From Martinezella multihospitum (lineage in GTDB: Bacteria; Pseudomonadota; Alphaproteobacteria; Rhizobiales; Rhizobiaceae), in the NCBI RefSeq assembly GCF_900094585.1, contig NZ_FMAG01000007.1, positions 1-64,000 on the forward strand: a stretch of 64,000 bases of DNA, given 5' to 3'. Of this stretch, positions 8,653 to 16,811 are shown piece by piece. Below the pieces are notes generated by a model. It worked only from the letters and a program-made list of their open reading frames with translations, did no database searches and was not told where the DNA came from. Each line of letters opens with the position of its first letter. The stretch's first letter is position 1. Position numbers and translations under genes: made by a program.

Positions 8653-9666
8653 GTGAGTATTTTTTCGACCTTCATCAGGGTCAGTCCCTCTGTGAATACA
8701 GCGCTGGAAGTGCTGAGGGACACTCAGACCAAACTGGGCAATGCCGAACGACAGATGTCGTCGGGCCTGCGGGTTCAGTCGGCCAGAGACAATGCCACCT
8801 ACTGGAAAATCTCGACTTTGACGCATACGGACATCGGCGCGATTTCGTCGGTTCAGGATGCGCTTGGTCTCGCCGCCTCGACCGTCAGCACCGCTTCCAC
8901 GGGTGTCAGCAGCGCGATCGACGTCGTGACCGAGATCAGGACGAAGCTCGTCAGCGCCTATGAGACCAGCATCGACAAAACGAAGCTCAATGACGAGATC
9001 ACGGAGCTCAAGCAGCAGCTGCGCAGCGTCGGGGAGTCGGCGACGTTCAACGGGGTCAACTGGACCGTGCTGCAAGACGGCGCGGACCCGACTGACCCCC
9101 ATGAGATTCCCGGCTCCCTTATCCGGGGCACCAACGGCACCGTGACGATCGGTATGCTGAGTTATGCAGGCGTCAGCTCGACGACAGGCCCAATCACCTC
9201 GGCCGATGCCCGCTATCTGATAGACGATCAGTCGAGCGGCACCGGCGGATATGGCGTGCTGACGTCGACATCTTTCGCCACCGAAGCCGGAGCGGCCAAG
9301 AATTATGTGCTGGTCAGCAGCCAGAACGGCAATACGAGCGGCCAAGTGGAGATCTCACTCGACGCGAATACGACCCAGGGCGCCATTGTCGACATGGTCA
9401 ATACCGTAACGGGAATGCTGAACCAGCTCAAGACGATCGGATCCGCCTTCGGCTCCCTCGAATCGCGCATCAATCTTCAGACCGAGTTCGCCAAGACTCT
9501 CAACGATTCGCTGACCAGCGGCGTCGGCAAACTCGTGGATGCCGATATGGAGCAGCAGTCGAGCAAGGTTCTGGCGCTGCAGGCTCAGCAACAACTCGGG
9601 CTGCAATCTCTGTCGATTGCCAATGCGAGCTACAATACGGTTCTGCAACTCTTCCAGAACCACTGA
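8653..9666 (+). CDS. Flagellin (orphan, outside a motility cluster)
   Basis: This is the subunit of the flagellar filament, secreted by the flagellar type III system. At 337 aa it keeps both conserved ends. The N-terminal D0/D1 coiled region contains GLRVQSARDNATYWKIS, and the C-terminal region ends LQAQQQLGLQSLSIANASYNTVLQLF. The central variable domain is short, as in other rhizobial flagellins. Translation appears to start at GTG 8653. The N-terminus (MSIFSTFIRVSPSVNTALEVLR) differs from the usual rhizobial MTSILTN-type start. No flagellar genes are nearby, so this is a solitary extra flagellin. It may be a minor or alternative filament protein; function is inferred from the family. Confidence 0.9.
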   Translation: MSIFSTFIRVSPSVNTALEVLRDTQTKLGNAERQMSSGLRVQSARDNATYWKISTLTHTDIGAISSVQDALGLAASTVSTASTGVSSAIDVVTEIRTKLVSAYETSIDKTKLNDEITELKQQLRSVGESATFNGVNWTVLQDGADPTDPHEIPGSLIRGTNGTVTIGMLSYAGVSSTTGPITSADARYLIDDQSSGTGGYGVLTSTSFATEAGAAKNYVLVSSQNGNTSGQVEISLDANTTQGAIVDMVNTVTGMLNQLKTIGSAFGSLESRINLQTEFAKTLNDSLTSGVGKLVDADMEQQSSKVLALQAQQQLGLQSLSIANASYNTVLQLFQNH

Positions 9667-9856
9667 TTGTAGCGGGCGGCTGAAATTAATAGGGCCGGCG
9701 GCTGGATGGCTCCGTACGTCCGCATAAGCCGGCTTCGGCAAAGCTTTGCCGACGCTCTGTGCACAGGGGACAAAGGGCTAGATAAGATTTCTCTTCATGA
9801 TATTGCCGCAATGCTTCATATCTGCTGCGGCCATCGAACCGGAGAGCGACGATTCT

Positions 9857-10525
9857 ATGATCAAGAAAATTGCCATTTTTGCCCTAGCGACAGCCTTTTT
9901 GAACGCATGCACCACCACTGATCCTTATACGGGTGAGCAGAAGGTATCCAATACCGCCGGCGGCGCAGCTATCGGTGCCGGCGTCGGTGCCGTTGCCGGT
10001 CTTCTGATCGGTCATTCGCCGGCCTCGCGCCGCAATGCCGCGTTGATCGGCGCCGGCGTCGGTGCGCTCGCGGGTGCGGGCATCGGCAACTACATGGACC
10101 AGCAGGAATCCGAGCTGCGTGCGCAGCTGCAGGGCACCGGCGTTTCGGTGACCCGCGTCGGCGACCGCATCATCCTCAACATGCCGTCGGCGATCACCTT
10201 CGATATCGACCAGGATGCGATCAAGCCAGAATTCTTCCCGACGCTGAATTCGGTCGCGATCGTTTTGCGCAAGTTCAACCGCACGCTGATCGACGTCAAT
10301 GGTCATACGGATTCGACCGGCAGCCTGCAGCATAACCAGGATCTGTCCGAACGCCGCGCCGGATCGGTTGCCTCCTACCTCGGCAGCCAGGGCATCGATC
10401 AGCGCCGCATGTCGGCCATCGGTTTCGGCCCGTCGCAGCCGGTTGCAACGAATGCGAACGAGGCTGGCCGCGCCCAGAACCGTCGCGTCGAAATCCAGAT
10501 CGCACCGATCACGCAGAACGGCTAA
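9857..10525 (+). CDS. OmpA-family lipoprotein with glycine zipper (YiaD-like)
   Basis: This is an outer-membrane lipoprotein expected to anchor the envelope to peptidoglycan. I chose ATG 9857 because it gives a signal peptide with a lipobox (AFLNAC, lipidated Cys at residue 18). Next comes a glycine-zipper segment (about residues 35-85; repeats such as GAAIGAGVGAVAGLLIG and GAGVGALAGAGIGNYM). The C-terminal OmpA domain (about 110-215) has the peptidoglycan-binding motif NGHTDSTGSLQHNQDLSERRA. The length of 222 aa is typical of YiaD-like proteins. It appears monocistronic, with a strong terminator directly downstream. Confidence 0.92.
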   Translation: MIKKIAIFALATAFLNACTTTDPYTGEQKVSNTAGGAAIGAGVGAVAGLLIGHSPASRRNAALIGAGVGALAGAGIGNYMDQQESELRAQLQGTGVSVTRVGDRIILNMPSAITFDIDQDAIKPEFFPTLNSVAIVLRKFNRTLIDVNGHTDSTGSLQHNQDLSERRAGSVASYLGSQGIDQRRMSAIGFGPSQPVATNANEAGRAQNRRVEIQIAPITQNG

Positions 10526-10536
10526 GCCTTTTCAAC

Positions 10537-10570
10537 AAAAACGGCCGGGTCTCATCATCCGGCCGTTTTC
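10537..10570. terminator. Bidirectional intrinsic terminator
   Basis: The GC-rich hairpin AAAACGGCCGG...CCGGCCGTTTT is flanked by an A-run on the left and a T-run on the right. It can therefore end both the OmpA-lipoprotein transcript and the convergent DUF2000 transcript. Confidence 0.85.
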
Positions 10571-10583
10571 TTTGCGCATCCGA

Positions 10584-10991
10584 TCACGCATGCATGCTCG
10601 CGCCCTTGGTGATCTTGTCGACGATCTTCTTGTCTGCGCGCAAGGCGATGCCGACGACCTTGGCATCTTCGGGTGCGAATTCTGAGAAGACGGCGCGATT
10701 TGCGACGTCATGGCCGGTCGCAAACATTTCCTCGATGAAGATGGAAGACGTGACGCCGCGCTCCAGCGAGCGACGATGAATGGCGGCGATATTGTCCTGA
10801 TCGGCGGATAGAACGATAACCGGCTGGATCGACAATGCGTTGTAGACGTTGCCGGCGCGATCGCGATAGGGTTCGCCGATGATGTCGGGATGCTGCCCGG
10901 CAATGCCTGTCGACAAGAAGGCAGTTACGTTCAGCTTTTGCCAGGATTGAAGGTCGCTTCGCAAAACGATCGCGATTTTGGTATCGAACAT
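10584..10991 (-). CDS. DUF2000 family protein
   Basis: This 135-aa protein matches my memory of the DUF2000 family: N-terminal KIAIVLRSDLQSWQKLNVTAFL, then an alpha/beta fold with the GIAGQHPDIIGEPYRD and ADKKIVDKITKG segments. The biochemical function is unknown to me; I recall the fold being compared with peptidyl-tRNA hydrolase 2, but I cannot confirm that here. Its start codon lies only 2 bp from that of the divergent AraC regulator, so the two are probably a regulator-target pair. It has no signal peptide and should be cytoplasmic. Confidence 0.75.
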   Translation of the reverse strand: MFDTKIAIVLRSDLQSWQKLNVTAFLSTGIAGQHPDIIGEPYRDRAGNVYNALSIQPVIVLSADQDNIAAIHRRSLERGVTSSIFIEEMFATGHDVANRAVFSEFAPEDAKVVGIALRADKKIVDKITKGASMHA

Positions 10992-10993
10992 CG

Positions 10994-11893
10994 ATGGTCA
11001 CTTTCATGCAGTCTGGGAATGGGACATTGCACGACGATGTAGCCGGACAGATCTTCGAGGGTCTTGAACGTTTGTGCGTGACGCCGGATGCCAACCGCAT
11101 TCTGTCGGCGCCGGCCTATCCGGGCATCGAGCGCATCCAGGCGCAGTTCCGGGGCGATGCCTTCGATCTGCACCGGCACGATACCTACGCGCTCGGCGTC
11201 ACCATGCGCGGCGTTCAGACATTCCGCTATCGCGGCGAGCAGCGCTACAGCCTGCCGGGGCGGGTGATCATCCTGCATCCGGACGAGCTGCATGATGGCG
11301 GAGCGGCGACGGAGGACGGGCTTGTCTATCGCATGCTCTATCTGGAGCCATCGGTCATGTTTCAATGCCTTGAGGCGGCGCGTGTCGGCCTGCCTTTCGT
11401 CGATGATCCCGTGGTGGAAGACAATCGTCTCGCCCGCTTGTTGCTGGCGGCGCTCGGCGAGCTCGATCGCGAGCTGGATGAGCTCTTCGTCGACGACTTC
11501 GTCTCGCGGCTCACCGACGGTCTCGTCCAGCATGCCCGTTTGCCGCAACGGCCCCTGGGCGCCATTGCCTGGGGGCAGGTGAAGACTGCGCGGGATTATC
11601 TCGAGGCGCATGTCACGCGGGGTGTGCGCTCGCAGGAACTGGAACGCGTCACCGGTCTCGATCGTTTTGCGCTGGCGCGGCATTTCCGCGCCGCCTTTGC
11701 GACAAGCCCGCATCGGTTCCTGCTGATGCGGCGGCTGCAACAGGCAAAGGCGATGATCGGCGCGGGAGAGCCGATAGCGGAGGTGGCTGCAGCAACCGGA
11801 TTTGCCGATCAGAGCCATCTGAGCCGGCATTTCAAGAAGGCGTTCGGCATTGCTCCAGGTGCCTGGAACAATATGGTTCAGAGAGCCGGTTAG
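10994..11893 (+). CDS. AraC-family transcriptional regulator
   Basis: This 299-aa regulator has an N-terminal cupin-like sensor (HRHDTYALGVTMRGVQTFRYRGEQ..., an AraC_binding domain) and a C-terminal double HTH (about residues 200-290) with the conserved GFADQSHLSRHFKKAFGIAPGAWNN ending. The ATG at 10994 and the one at 11006 are both possible; the latter leaves slightly more space to the divergent DUF2000 gene. The two start codons are almost adjacent, so the promoter for each gene must lie inside or upstream of the other's coding region. The nearby DUF2000 gene is the likely target. The effector is unknown. Confidence 0.88.
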   Translation: MVTFMQSGNGTLHDDVAGQIFEGLERLCVTPDANRILSAPAYPGIERIQAQFRGDAFDLHRHDTYALGVTMRGVQTFRYRGEQRYSLPGRVIILHPDELHDGGAATEDGLVYRMLYLEPSVMFQCLEAARVGLPFVDDPVVEDNRLARLLLAALGELDRELDELFVDDFVSRLTDGLVQHARLPQRPLGAIAWGQVKTARDYLEAHVTRGVRSQELERVTGLDRFALARHFRAAFATSPHRFLLMRRLQQAKAMIGAGEPIAEVAAATGFADQSHLSRHFKKAFGIAPGAWNNMVQRAG

Positions 11894-11909
11894 CGGGGCC
11901 TGCCGGCTC

Positions 11910-12635
11910 TCAATGAAGGCCGAGGAACTGCTTGAGCTCCGGCGTTTGCGGATTGGCAAAGACCTCGCCCGGCGGTCCGATTTCATGCACGCGGCCCTGG
12001 TGCATGAAGACGACACGGGAGCAGACGTCCCGGGCGAATTTCATCTCGTGAGTCACCATCAGCAATGTCATGCCTTCGCTTGCCAGTTCGCGGACGACAG
12101 CGAGAACCTCGGCGACGAGCTCAGGATCGAGGGCCGAGGTGATTTCATCGCAGAGCAGCGCGATCGGCTGCATGGCGAGCGCCCTGGCTATAGCGACGCG
12201 CTGCTGCTGGCCGCCGGAGAGTTCATCCGGATAGGCGTCGAACTTGTGGCCGAGGCCGACACGGTCGAGCATCCGTCGTGCCATGGCCTCGGCTTCGGCC
12301 TTGGCGGTCTTCTTGACGACCATCTGTGAGAGCATGACGTTACGTCCCGCGCTCAGGTGCGGGAAGAGATTGAACTGCTGGAAGATCATGCCGACCTTCA
12401 GCCGCAGCGCCTTCAAATGCAGGTCGTCAGGCAAAAGCTGCGCGCCGGCGACGGAGATCGAACCGTCATTGATCGTTTCCAGCCCGTTGATGCAGCGTAG
12501 CAGCGTTGACTTTCCAGAGCCGCTCTTGCCGATGATGGCGATGACCTCGCCGGGTTCGACATCGAGGTTGATGCCCTTCAGGACTTCGTTAGTGCCGAAG
12601 CTCTTGCGGACTTCAGTGATTTCGATGAGCGACAT
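11910..12635 (-). CDS. Polar amino acid ABC transporter, ATP-binding protein
   Basis: This is the ATPase of a GlnQ/HisP-type amino acid importer. It shows Walker A GKSGSGKST (residues 36-44), the Q-loop (FQQFNLFPHLS), signature LSGGQQQRVAIARAL, Walker B LLCDEITSALDPE and the H-loop (MLLMVTHEMKFARD). I chose ATG 12635 (MSLIEITEV), giving 241 aa; the longer frame upstream is arginine/serine-rich shadow sequence. The start overlaps the end of the upstream permease gene by 23 bp. It is the last gene of a four-gene operon (binding protein, permease, permease, ATPase) and is convergent with the AraC gene, 16 bp away. Confidence 0.95.
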   Translation of the reverse strand: MSLIEITEVRKSFGTNEVLKGINLDVEPGEVIAIIGKSGSGKSTLLRCINGLETINDGSISVAGAQLLPDDLHLKALRLKVGMIFQQFNLFPHLSAGRNVMLSQMVVKKTAKAEAEAMARRMLDRVGLGHKFDAYPDELSGGQQQRVAIARALAMQPIALLCDEITSALDPELVAEVLAVVRELASEGMTLLMVTHEMKFARDVCSRVVFMHQGRVHEIGPPGEVFANPQTPELKQFLGLH

Positions 12636-13272
12636 TGAGCTTCCTCTCCAGGATCTGGCTGCTTTTCGACAGCGGCCAGCACAGGGCAAAATAGATGAGC
12701 GCGACGAAGCCGTAGACGGTGAAGGGCTGGAAGGTCGCATTGGTGATAACGGTGCCGGCCTTCGAAAGCTCGACAAAACCGATGATGGAGGTGAGGGCCG
12801 TGCCTTTGACCACTTGCACGGAAAAACCGACGGTCGGCGGCACGGCGATGCGCAGCGCCTGTGGCAGGATCACATGGCGCATCTGCTGGATATAGCCCAT
12901 GCCAAGGCTGGCCGAAGCCTCCCATTGCCCCTTGGCGACGGCCTCGACGCAGCCGCGCCAGATTTCCGTCAGGAAGGCAGCCGACCAGAGCGTCAGCGCA
13001 ACGCCGGCGGCCAGCCAGGCCGGTACGTCGATGCCGAACAAGCCCAGACCGAAGAAGGCCAGGAAGAGCTGCATCAGCAGCGGCGTGCCCTGAAACAGCT
13101 CGACGAAATATCTGACGGCGATGCGGCCGGCTTTGGCCTTGCCGATGCGCAGGAACAGCAGGATTGCGCCGACGATGGCGCCACCGACAAAGGAGACTAG
13201 GGAGAGGAGGATCGTCCAACGCGCTGCCAGCAACAGGCCGCGCAGAATATCCCAGGTGGTGAACTGGATCAT
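12613..13272 (-). CDS. Amino acid ABC transporter permease (second permease)
   Basis: This is an inner-membrane permease of the HisMQ/GlnP family, 219 aa, with about five transmembrane helices. The EAA loop, which contacts the ATPase, reads EASASLGMGYIQQMRHVILPQALRIAVPP. It overlaps the first permease gene by 4 bp and the ATPase gene by 23 bp, so the three are translationally coupled. The two permeases are similar in length and fold and presumably form a heterodimeric channel. The substrate would be a polar or charged amino acid by family, but sequence does not decide which. Confidence 0.93.
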   Translation of the reverse strand: MIQFTTWDILRGLLLAARWTILLSLVSFVGGAIVGAILLFLRIGKAKAGRIAVRYFVELFQGTPLLMQLFLAFFGLGLFGIDVPAWLAAGVALTLWSAAFLTEIWRGCVEAVAKGQWEASASLGMGYIQQMRHVILPQALRIAVPPTVGFSVQVVKGTALTSIIGFVELSKAGTVITNATFQPFTVYGFVALIYFALCWPLSKSSQILERKLNVAHRNH

Positions 13273-13940
13273 TGGCGCACCCTGCGTGGAAAGATCAGCA
13301 CGCCCACGGCCGCGAGCGCTTGCCGGAGCAGGATCGCCAGCGCGAGATAGATCGCCGTGGAAACGAAATAGGCTTCGAAGGCGCGGAACGAGCGCGACTG
13401 GATGAAGTTTGCCGCGAAGGTCAGATCTTCGGCGGCGATCTGCGAGACGACCGAGGAGCCGAGCATGACGATAACGACCTGTGACGAAAGCGCCGGCCAG
13501 ATGCGTTGCAGGGATGGCACGAGAACGACATGCCGGAAGGTCTCGAACCGGGTCATGGCAAGGCTGGCGCCGGCTTCGAACTGGCCGCGCGGCGTCGCCT
13601 GGATGCCGGCGCGGATGATCTCGCAGCTATAGGCGCCGAGATTGATGACCATGGCGAGATTGGCGGCGGTCATCTCGTTCATCTGAACGCCAATGCCGGG
13701 CAGGCCGAAGAAAATGAAGAAGAGCTGGATCAGAAACGGCGTGTTGCGGATCAGCTCGACATAGATGGCGACGAAGGGCTTGAGCCAGACCGGACCGAGC
13801 GCGCGCGCCCAGGCGCAGGCGATGCCTAGGATGATGCCAAGCACAGCGCCGATAAGGGTCAGCTCCACCGTGACGAGAACGCCCTTGACCAGCGTGGGAT
13901 AGTAATCGGCCAGCCAGCCGAAGTCGAAATGATAGCGCAT
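13269..13940 (-). CDS. Amino acid ABC transporter permease (first permease)
   Basis: This is a HisMQ-family permease of 223 aa using the ATG at 13940 (MRYHFDFGWLADYYPTLVKG). A further 32 residues are open upstream but resemble noncoding sequence and overlap the hairpin between this gene and the binding-protein gene. The first helix follows residue 15 (LVKGVLVTVELTLIGAVLGIILG). The EAA loop is EAGASLAMTRFETFRHVVLVPSLQ. The stop overlaps the next permease start by 4 bp. Confidence 0.93.
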   Translation of the reverse strand: MRYHFDFGWLADYYPTLVKGVLVTVELTLIGAVLGIILGIACAWARALGPVWLKPFVAIYVELIRNTPFLIQLFFIFFGLPGIGVQMNEMTAANLAMVINLGAYSCEIIRAGIQATPRGQFEAGASLAMTRFETFRHVVLVPSLQRIWPALSSQVVIVMLGSSVVSQIAAEDLTFAANFIQSRSFRAFEAYFVSTAIYLALAILLRQALAAVGVLIFPRRVRQ

Positions 13941-13958
13941 GGATGGAGCCTCGCTCTG

Positions 13959-13992
13959 ACCGATCACGCCGCCGGATGACGGCGCGATCGGT
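13959..13992 (-). promoter_or_regulatory. Intercistronic hairpin between binding-protein and permease genes
   Basis: This inverted repeat has two paired blocks (ACCGATC/GATCGGT and CGCCG/CGGCG) separated by one mismatch, with an 8-nt loop. It lies in the 62-bp gap after the substrate-binding protein gene. There is no T-run, so it is more likely an mRNA-stabilising or partial-attenuation structure than a full terminator. Such hairpins commonly keep the periplasmic binding protein in excess over the membrane components, which is inferred here. Confidence 0.6.
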
Positions 13993-14002
13993 CGTGCGTT
14001 GA

Positions 14003-14797
14003 TTAGAAGCCTGCCGGCAGGTCGGCGCCCAGCCACTTCTGCGACATCTTGTTCAGAGTCCCATCTGCCTTGGCGGCAGTAATGATCTCATCGACCTTCT
14101 TCTGCAGTGCCTGCTCGTTCTTGTTGAGCCCGATGTAGCAGGGGGAGTTGGTGATGAGGAATTTCATCTCCGGCTTCTTCGGCGGGTTCTTGGCGAGAAT
14201 GGCGGCGGCGACAACGTTGCCGGTCGCGACCAGCTGGACCTGTCCGGACAGGAAGGCAGAGATGGTGCCGTTGTTGTCTTCGTAGCGCTTGATCGTCGCA
14301 TCCTGGGGCGCGACCTTGGTCAATGCCAGATCCTCGATCGCGCCGCGCGTGACGCCGATCGTTTTTCCGGACAGGTCTTCCGGCTTTGCGGCACTGACGT
14401 CGCCAGGTCCGAAAACGCCGTTGAAGAAGGGTGCGTAAGCGTCGGAGAAATCGATGACCTTTTCACGATCCGGATTCTTGCCAAGGCTCGAGATCACCAG
14501 ATCGACCTTGTTCGTCTGCAGGTAGGGAATGCGGTTGGCGCTGGTGACAGGGACAAGCTCCGTCTTCACGCCGAGTTTCTCGCCGATCAGATTGGCCATG
14601 TCGATGTCGTAGCCCATCGGCGCCATATCCGTGCCAACGCTGCCAAAGGGCGGGAAGTCCTGCGGAACGGCGACGCGGAGCGTGCCGCGGGAAGCTATGT
14701 CGCCCAGAGCATCCGCCCGAGCTGCGTCAGGGGCGGAAACCGACCCCATCGCGAGCATCGCAATTCCGAGTGCCATGAGCATTTGTCTGCGCTTCAT
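14003..14797 (-). CDS. Amino acid ABC transporter substrate-binding protein
   Basis: This is a periplasmic binding protein of the bacterial SBP_bac_3 family (His/Gln/Lys-Arg-Orn type), 264 aa. I chose ATG 14797 because it gives a clear signal peptide (MKRRQMLMALGIAMLAMGS, cleavage after the ARA-D region) and has an AAGGA ribosome-binding site upstream. The mature protein starts near residue 29 with TLRVAVPQDFPPFGSVG, and the conserved GYDIDMANLIGEKLGV signature follows. Absence of a lipobox means it is soluble. It is the first gene of the operon, and its promoter should lie in the 354-bp region upstream. Confidence 0.94.
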   Translation of the reverse strand: MKRRQMLMALGIAMLAMGSVSAPDAARADALGDIASRGTLRVAVPQDFPPFGSVGTDMAPMGYDIDMANLIGEKLGVKTELVPVTSANRIPYLQTNKVDLVISSLGKNPDREKVIDFSDAYAPFFNGVFGPGDVSAAKPEDLSGKTIGVTRGAIEDLALTKVAPQDATIKRYEDNNGTISAFLSGQVQLVATGNVVAAAILAKNPPKKPEMKFLITNSPCYIGLNKNEQALQKKVDEIITAAKADGTLNKMSQKWLGADLPAGF

Positions 14798-15151
14798 CGA
14801 ATATCCTTCCAATTGGGCTGTGTGAAAGCTGGAAGGCAAAAAGCAAGACCCGTGCCAGTCGCTGGAGCAATGCCGACGTTCCGTCGATTGCAGATCCAGA
14901 CCTCCAGGTTGTTTGTTCCCGATGACCGGTTTGCGTCGCGTCCTGCTGAAAAAATGGGCAGTTTCTGTTCGCGAGTTTATTGAGGTTCTTGTCCGGCTAT
15001 GTCGCTCAAGTCGATCCAGATCAAAGATTGAGAGGTGGGAGGGTGCGACAGTTGTGGTTGATTTTCATCACTGGACAGCGCCGCGCCGATGTCCCATAGA
15101 ACCGATAAAAGGGTTAACGCCCTTCGATGATCGCGATGGGAGATTCGGATT
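14798..15151. promoter_or_regulatory. Divergent intergenic region (binding protein / FAD oxidase)
   Basis: This 354-bp noncoding region must contain the promoters of the leftward amino acid transporter and the rightward FAD-linked oxidase. Apart from the ribosome-binding site of the binding protein gene near its left end, I see no gene, RNA or clear palindromic operator in it. Confidence 0.4.
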
Positions 15152-16564
15152 ATGGTTCTGGCTGATGCGAAGGCGGGAGCACGTAACGAGGCGGGCATAA
15201 CGGCTGTTCTCGGCATTCTCAAACAGGCTTTCGGAGAGCGCTTCCAGACTGGTGAAAGTTTTCGCGCCCAGCACGCTCACACCACGACCTATATCCCATC
15301 GCAGCTCCCGGACGGTGTGGTTTTTGCCGAAACGCGGGAAGACGTGCAGACCGTCGTCAAGGCATGCGCCGAGCATAAGGTTCCGGTCATTCCCTTCGGG
15401 ACGGGATCTTCGCTTGAGGGCCAGGTGAATGCGCCGCAAGGCGGTATTTCCATCGATTTCAGCCGCATGAGCCGTATTCTCGAAGTCAATGCCGAGGATC
15501 TGGATTGCACGGTCGAGCCCGGCGTCACCCGCGAGCAACTCAACACTTATCTGCGCGACACCGGTCTGTTCTTTCCGATCGATCCGGGTGCCAATGCCTC
15601 GATCGGCGGCATGGCATCGACGCGCGCATCGGGCACGAATGCCGTACGTTATGGCACGATGAAGGACAATGTGCTGTCCGTGACCGTGGTGACCGCCAAT
15701 GGCGAGGAAATCCGCACCGCTCGGCGCGCGAAGAAATCATCCGCCGGCTACGATCTGACGCGACTTTTCGTCGGTGCCGAGGGCACGCTCGGCGTACTGA
15801 CTTCTATCACGCTCCGCCTGCAGGGTATTCCGCAGAAGATCGCCGGGGGCGCCTGCGCCTTTCCGGATATCAAGGCGGCTTGCGATGCCGTCATCATGAC
15901 GATCCAGATGGGTATTCCTGTCGCGCGTATCGAGCTGCTCGATGCCATGCAGATGCGGGCCTGCAACCGTTATTCCGGCCTGACCTATGATGAGAAGCCG
16001 ACGCTTTTCCTTGAATTCCACGGCACCGACGAGACCGTTGCACTGCAATCGGCACAATTTGCCGAGATTGCGGCCGAATGCGGTGGCGGCGAATTCCTTT
16101 GGACAAGCAACGCAGAAGAACGCAACAAGCTCTGGAAGGCCCGTCATGACGCGTATTGGGCCTGCCGGGCACTAGCACCCGAGTTGGCCGCCCTGTCGAC
16201 GGATGTCTGCGTGCCGATCTCGCGCCTTGCCGAATGCGTCGCGGAAACCCAGGCCGATATCGAGGCGCATGGCCTGCTGGCACCGATCGTCGGCCATGCC
16301 GGTGATGGCAATTTCCATGTGCTCGTCCTGTTCGACGATAAGACGCCGGAGGGTATCGCTGTCGTCGAAGATTTCGTCGCGCGCCTCAATGCGCGCGCGC
16401 TCGCCATGGACGGCACATGCACGGGCGAACATGGGATAGGGCAGGGGAAGATGGCGTTTCTCGAGCAGGAACTCGGCGATGCGGTCGATCTGATGCGCCA
16501 GATCAAGGAGTCGCTCGATCCGGATGCCATTTTCAATCCAGGGAAGATATTCCGCAGGCACTGA
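15152..16564 (+). CDS. FAD-linked oxidase (D-lactate dehydrogenase / glycolate oxidase GlcD type)
   Basis: This is a 470-aa flavoprotein of the VAO/PCMH superfamily, probably oxidising a 2-hydroxy acid such as D-lactate or glycolate. The FAD-binding PCMH domain occupies about residues 40-225 (VIPFGTGSSLEGQVNAPQGG; PGANASIGGMASTRASGTNAVRYG). The C-terminal FAD-oxidase domain carries GHAGDGNFHVLVLFD and ends with GTCTGEHGIGQGKMAFLEQE, typical of the mitochondrial-type D-lactate dehydrogenase (cytochrome). There is no GlcE/GlcF partner nearby, which favours a stand-alone D-lactate dehydrogenase. It is monocistronic. The exact substrate is not determined. Confidence 0.88.
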   Translation: MVLADAKAGARNEAGITAVLGILKQAFGERFQTGESFRAQHAHTTTYIPSQLPDGVVFAETREDVQTVVKACAEHKVPVIPFGTGSSLEGQVNAPQGGISIDFSRMSRILEVNAEDLDCTVEPGVTREQLNTYLRDTGLFFPIDPGANASIGGMASTRASGTNAVRYGTMKDNVLSVTVVTANGEEIRTARRAKKSSAGYDLTRLFVGAEGTLGVLTSITLRLQGIPQKIAGGACAFPDIKAACDAVIMTIQMGIPVARIELLDAMQMRACNRYSGLTYDEKPTLFLEFHGTDETVALQSAQFAEIAAECGGGEFLWTSNAEERNKLWKARHDAYWACRALAPELAALSTDVCVPISRLAECVAETQADIEAHGLLAPIVGHAGDGNFHVLVLFDDKTPEGIAVVEDFVARLNARALAMDGTCTGEHGIGQGKMAFLEQELGDAVDLMRQIKESLDPDAIFNPGKIFRRH

Positions 16565-16811
16565 AAGATGGAATATTTTCATGATCTTGGCTTGCTACAG
16601 GCTGGAATGACGCTAGGCTGCAGCCGCACTTTTCCGGTTTTTGTCATGAAAAGCCACATGTAGGTGCTAGATGGGTGGCATACCTCTTAAAAAGAGCTGC
16701 TGTGGCAGGCAGGGATCGGGTAGAACTGTGCATATTCTAGGTTATGCCGTGTATGCGCTCTGATAAGCGACGCCTGCATATGTTGGGAATGAAGATTGGA
16801 GACGATACGCG

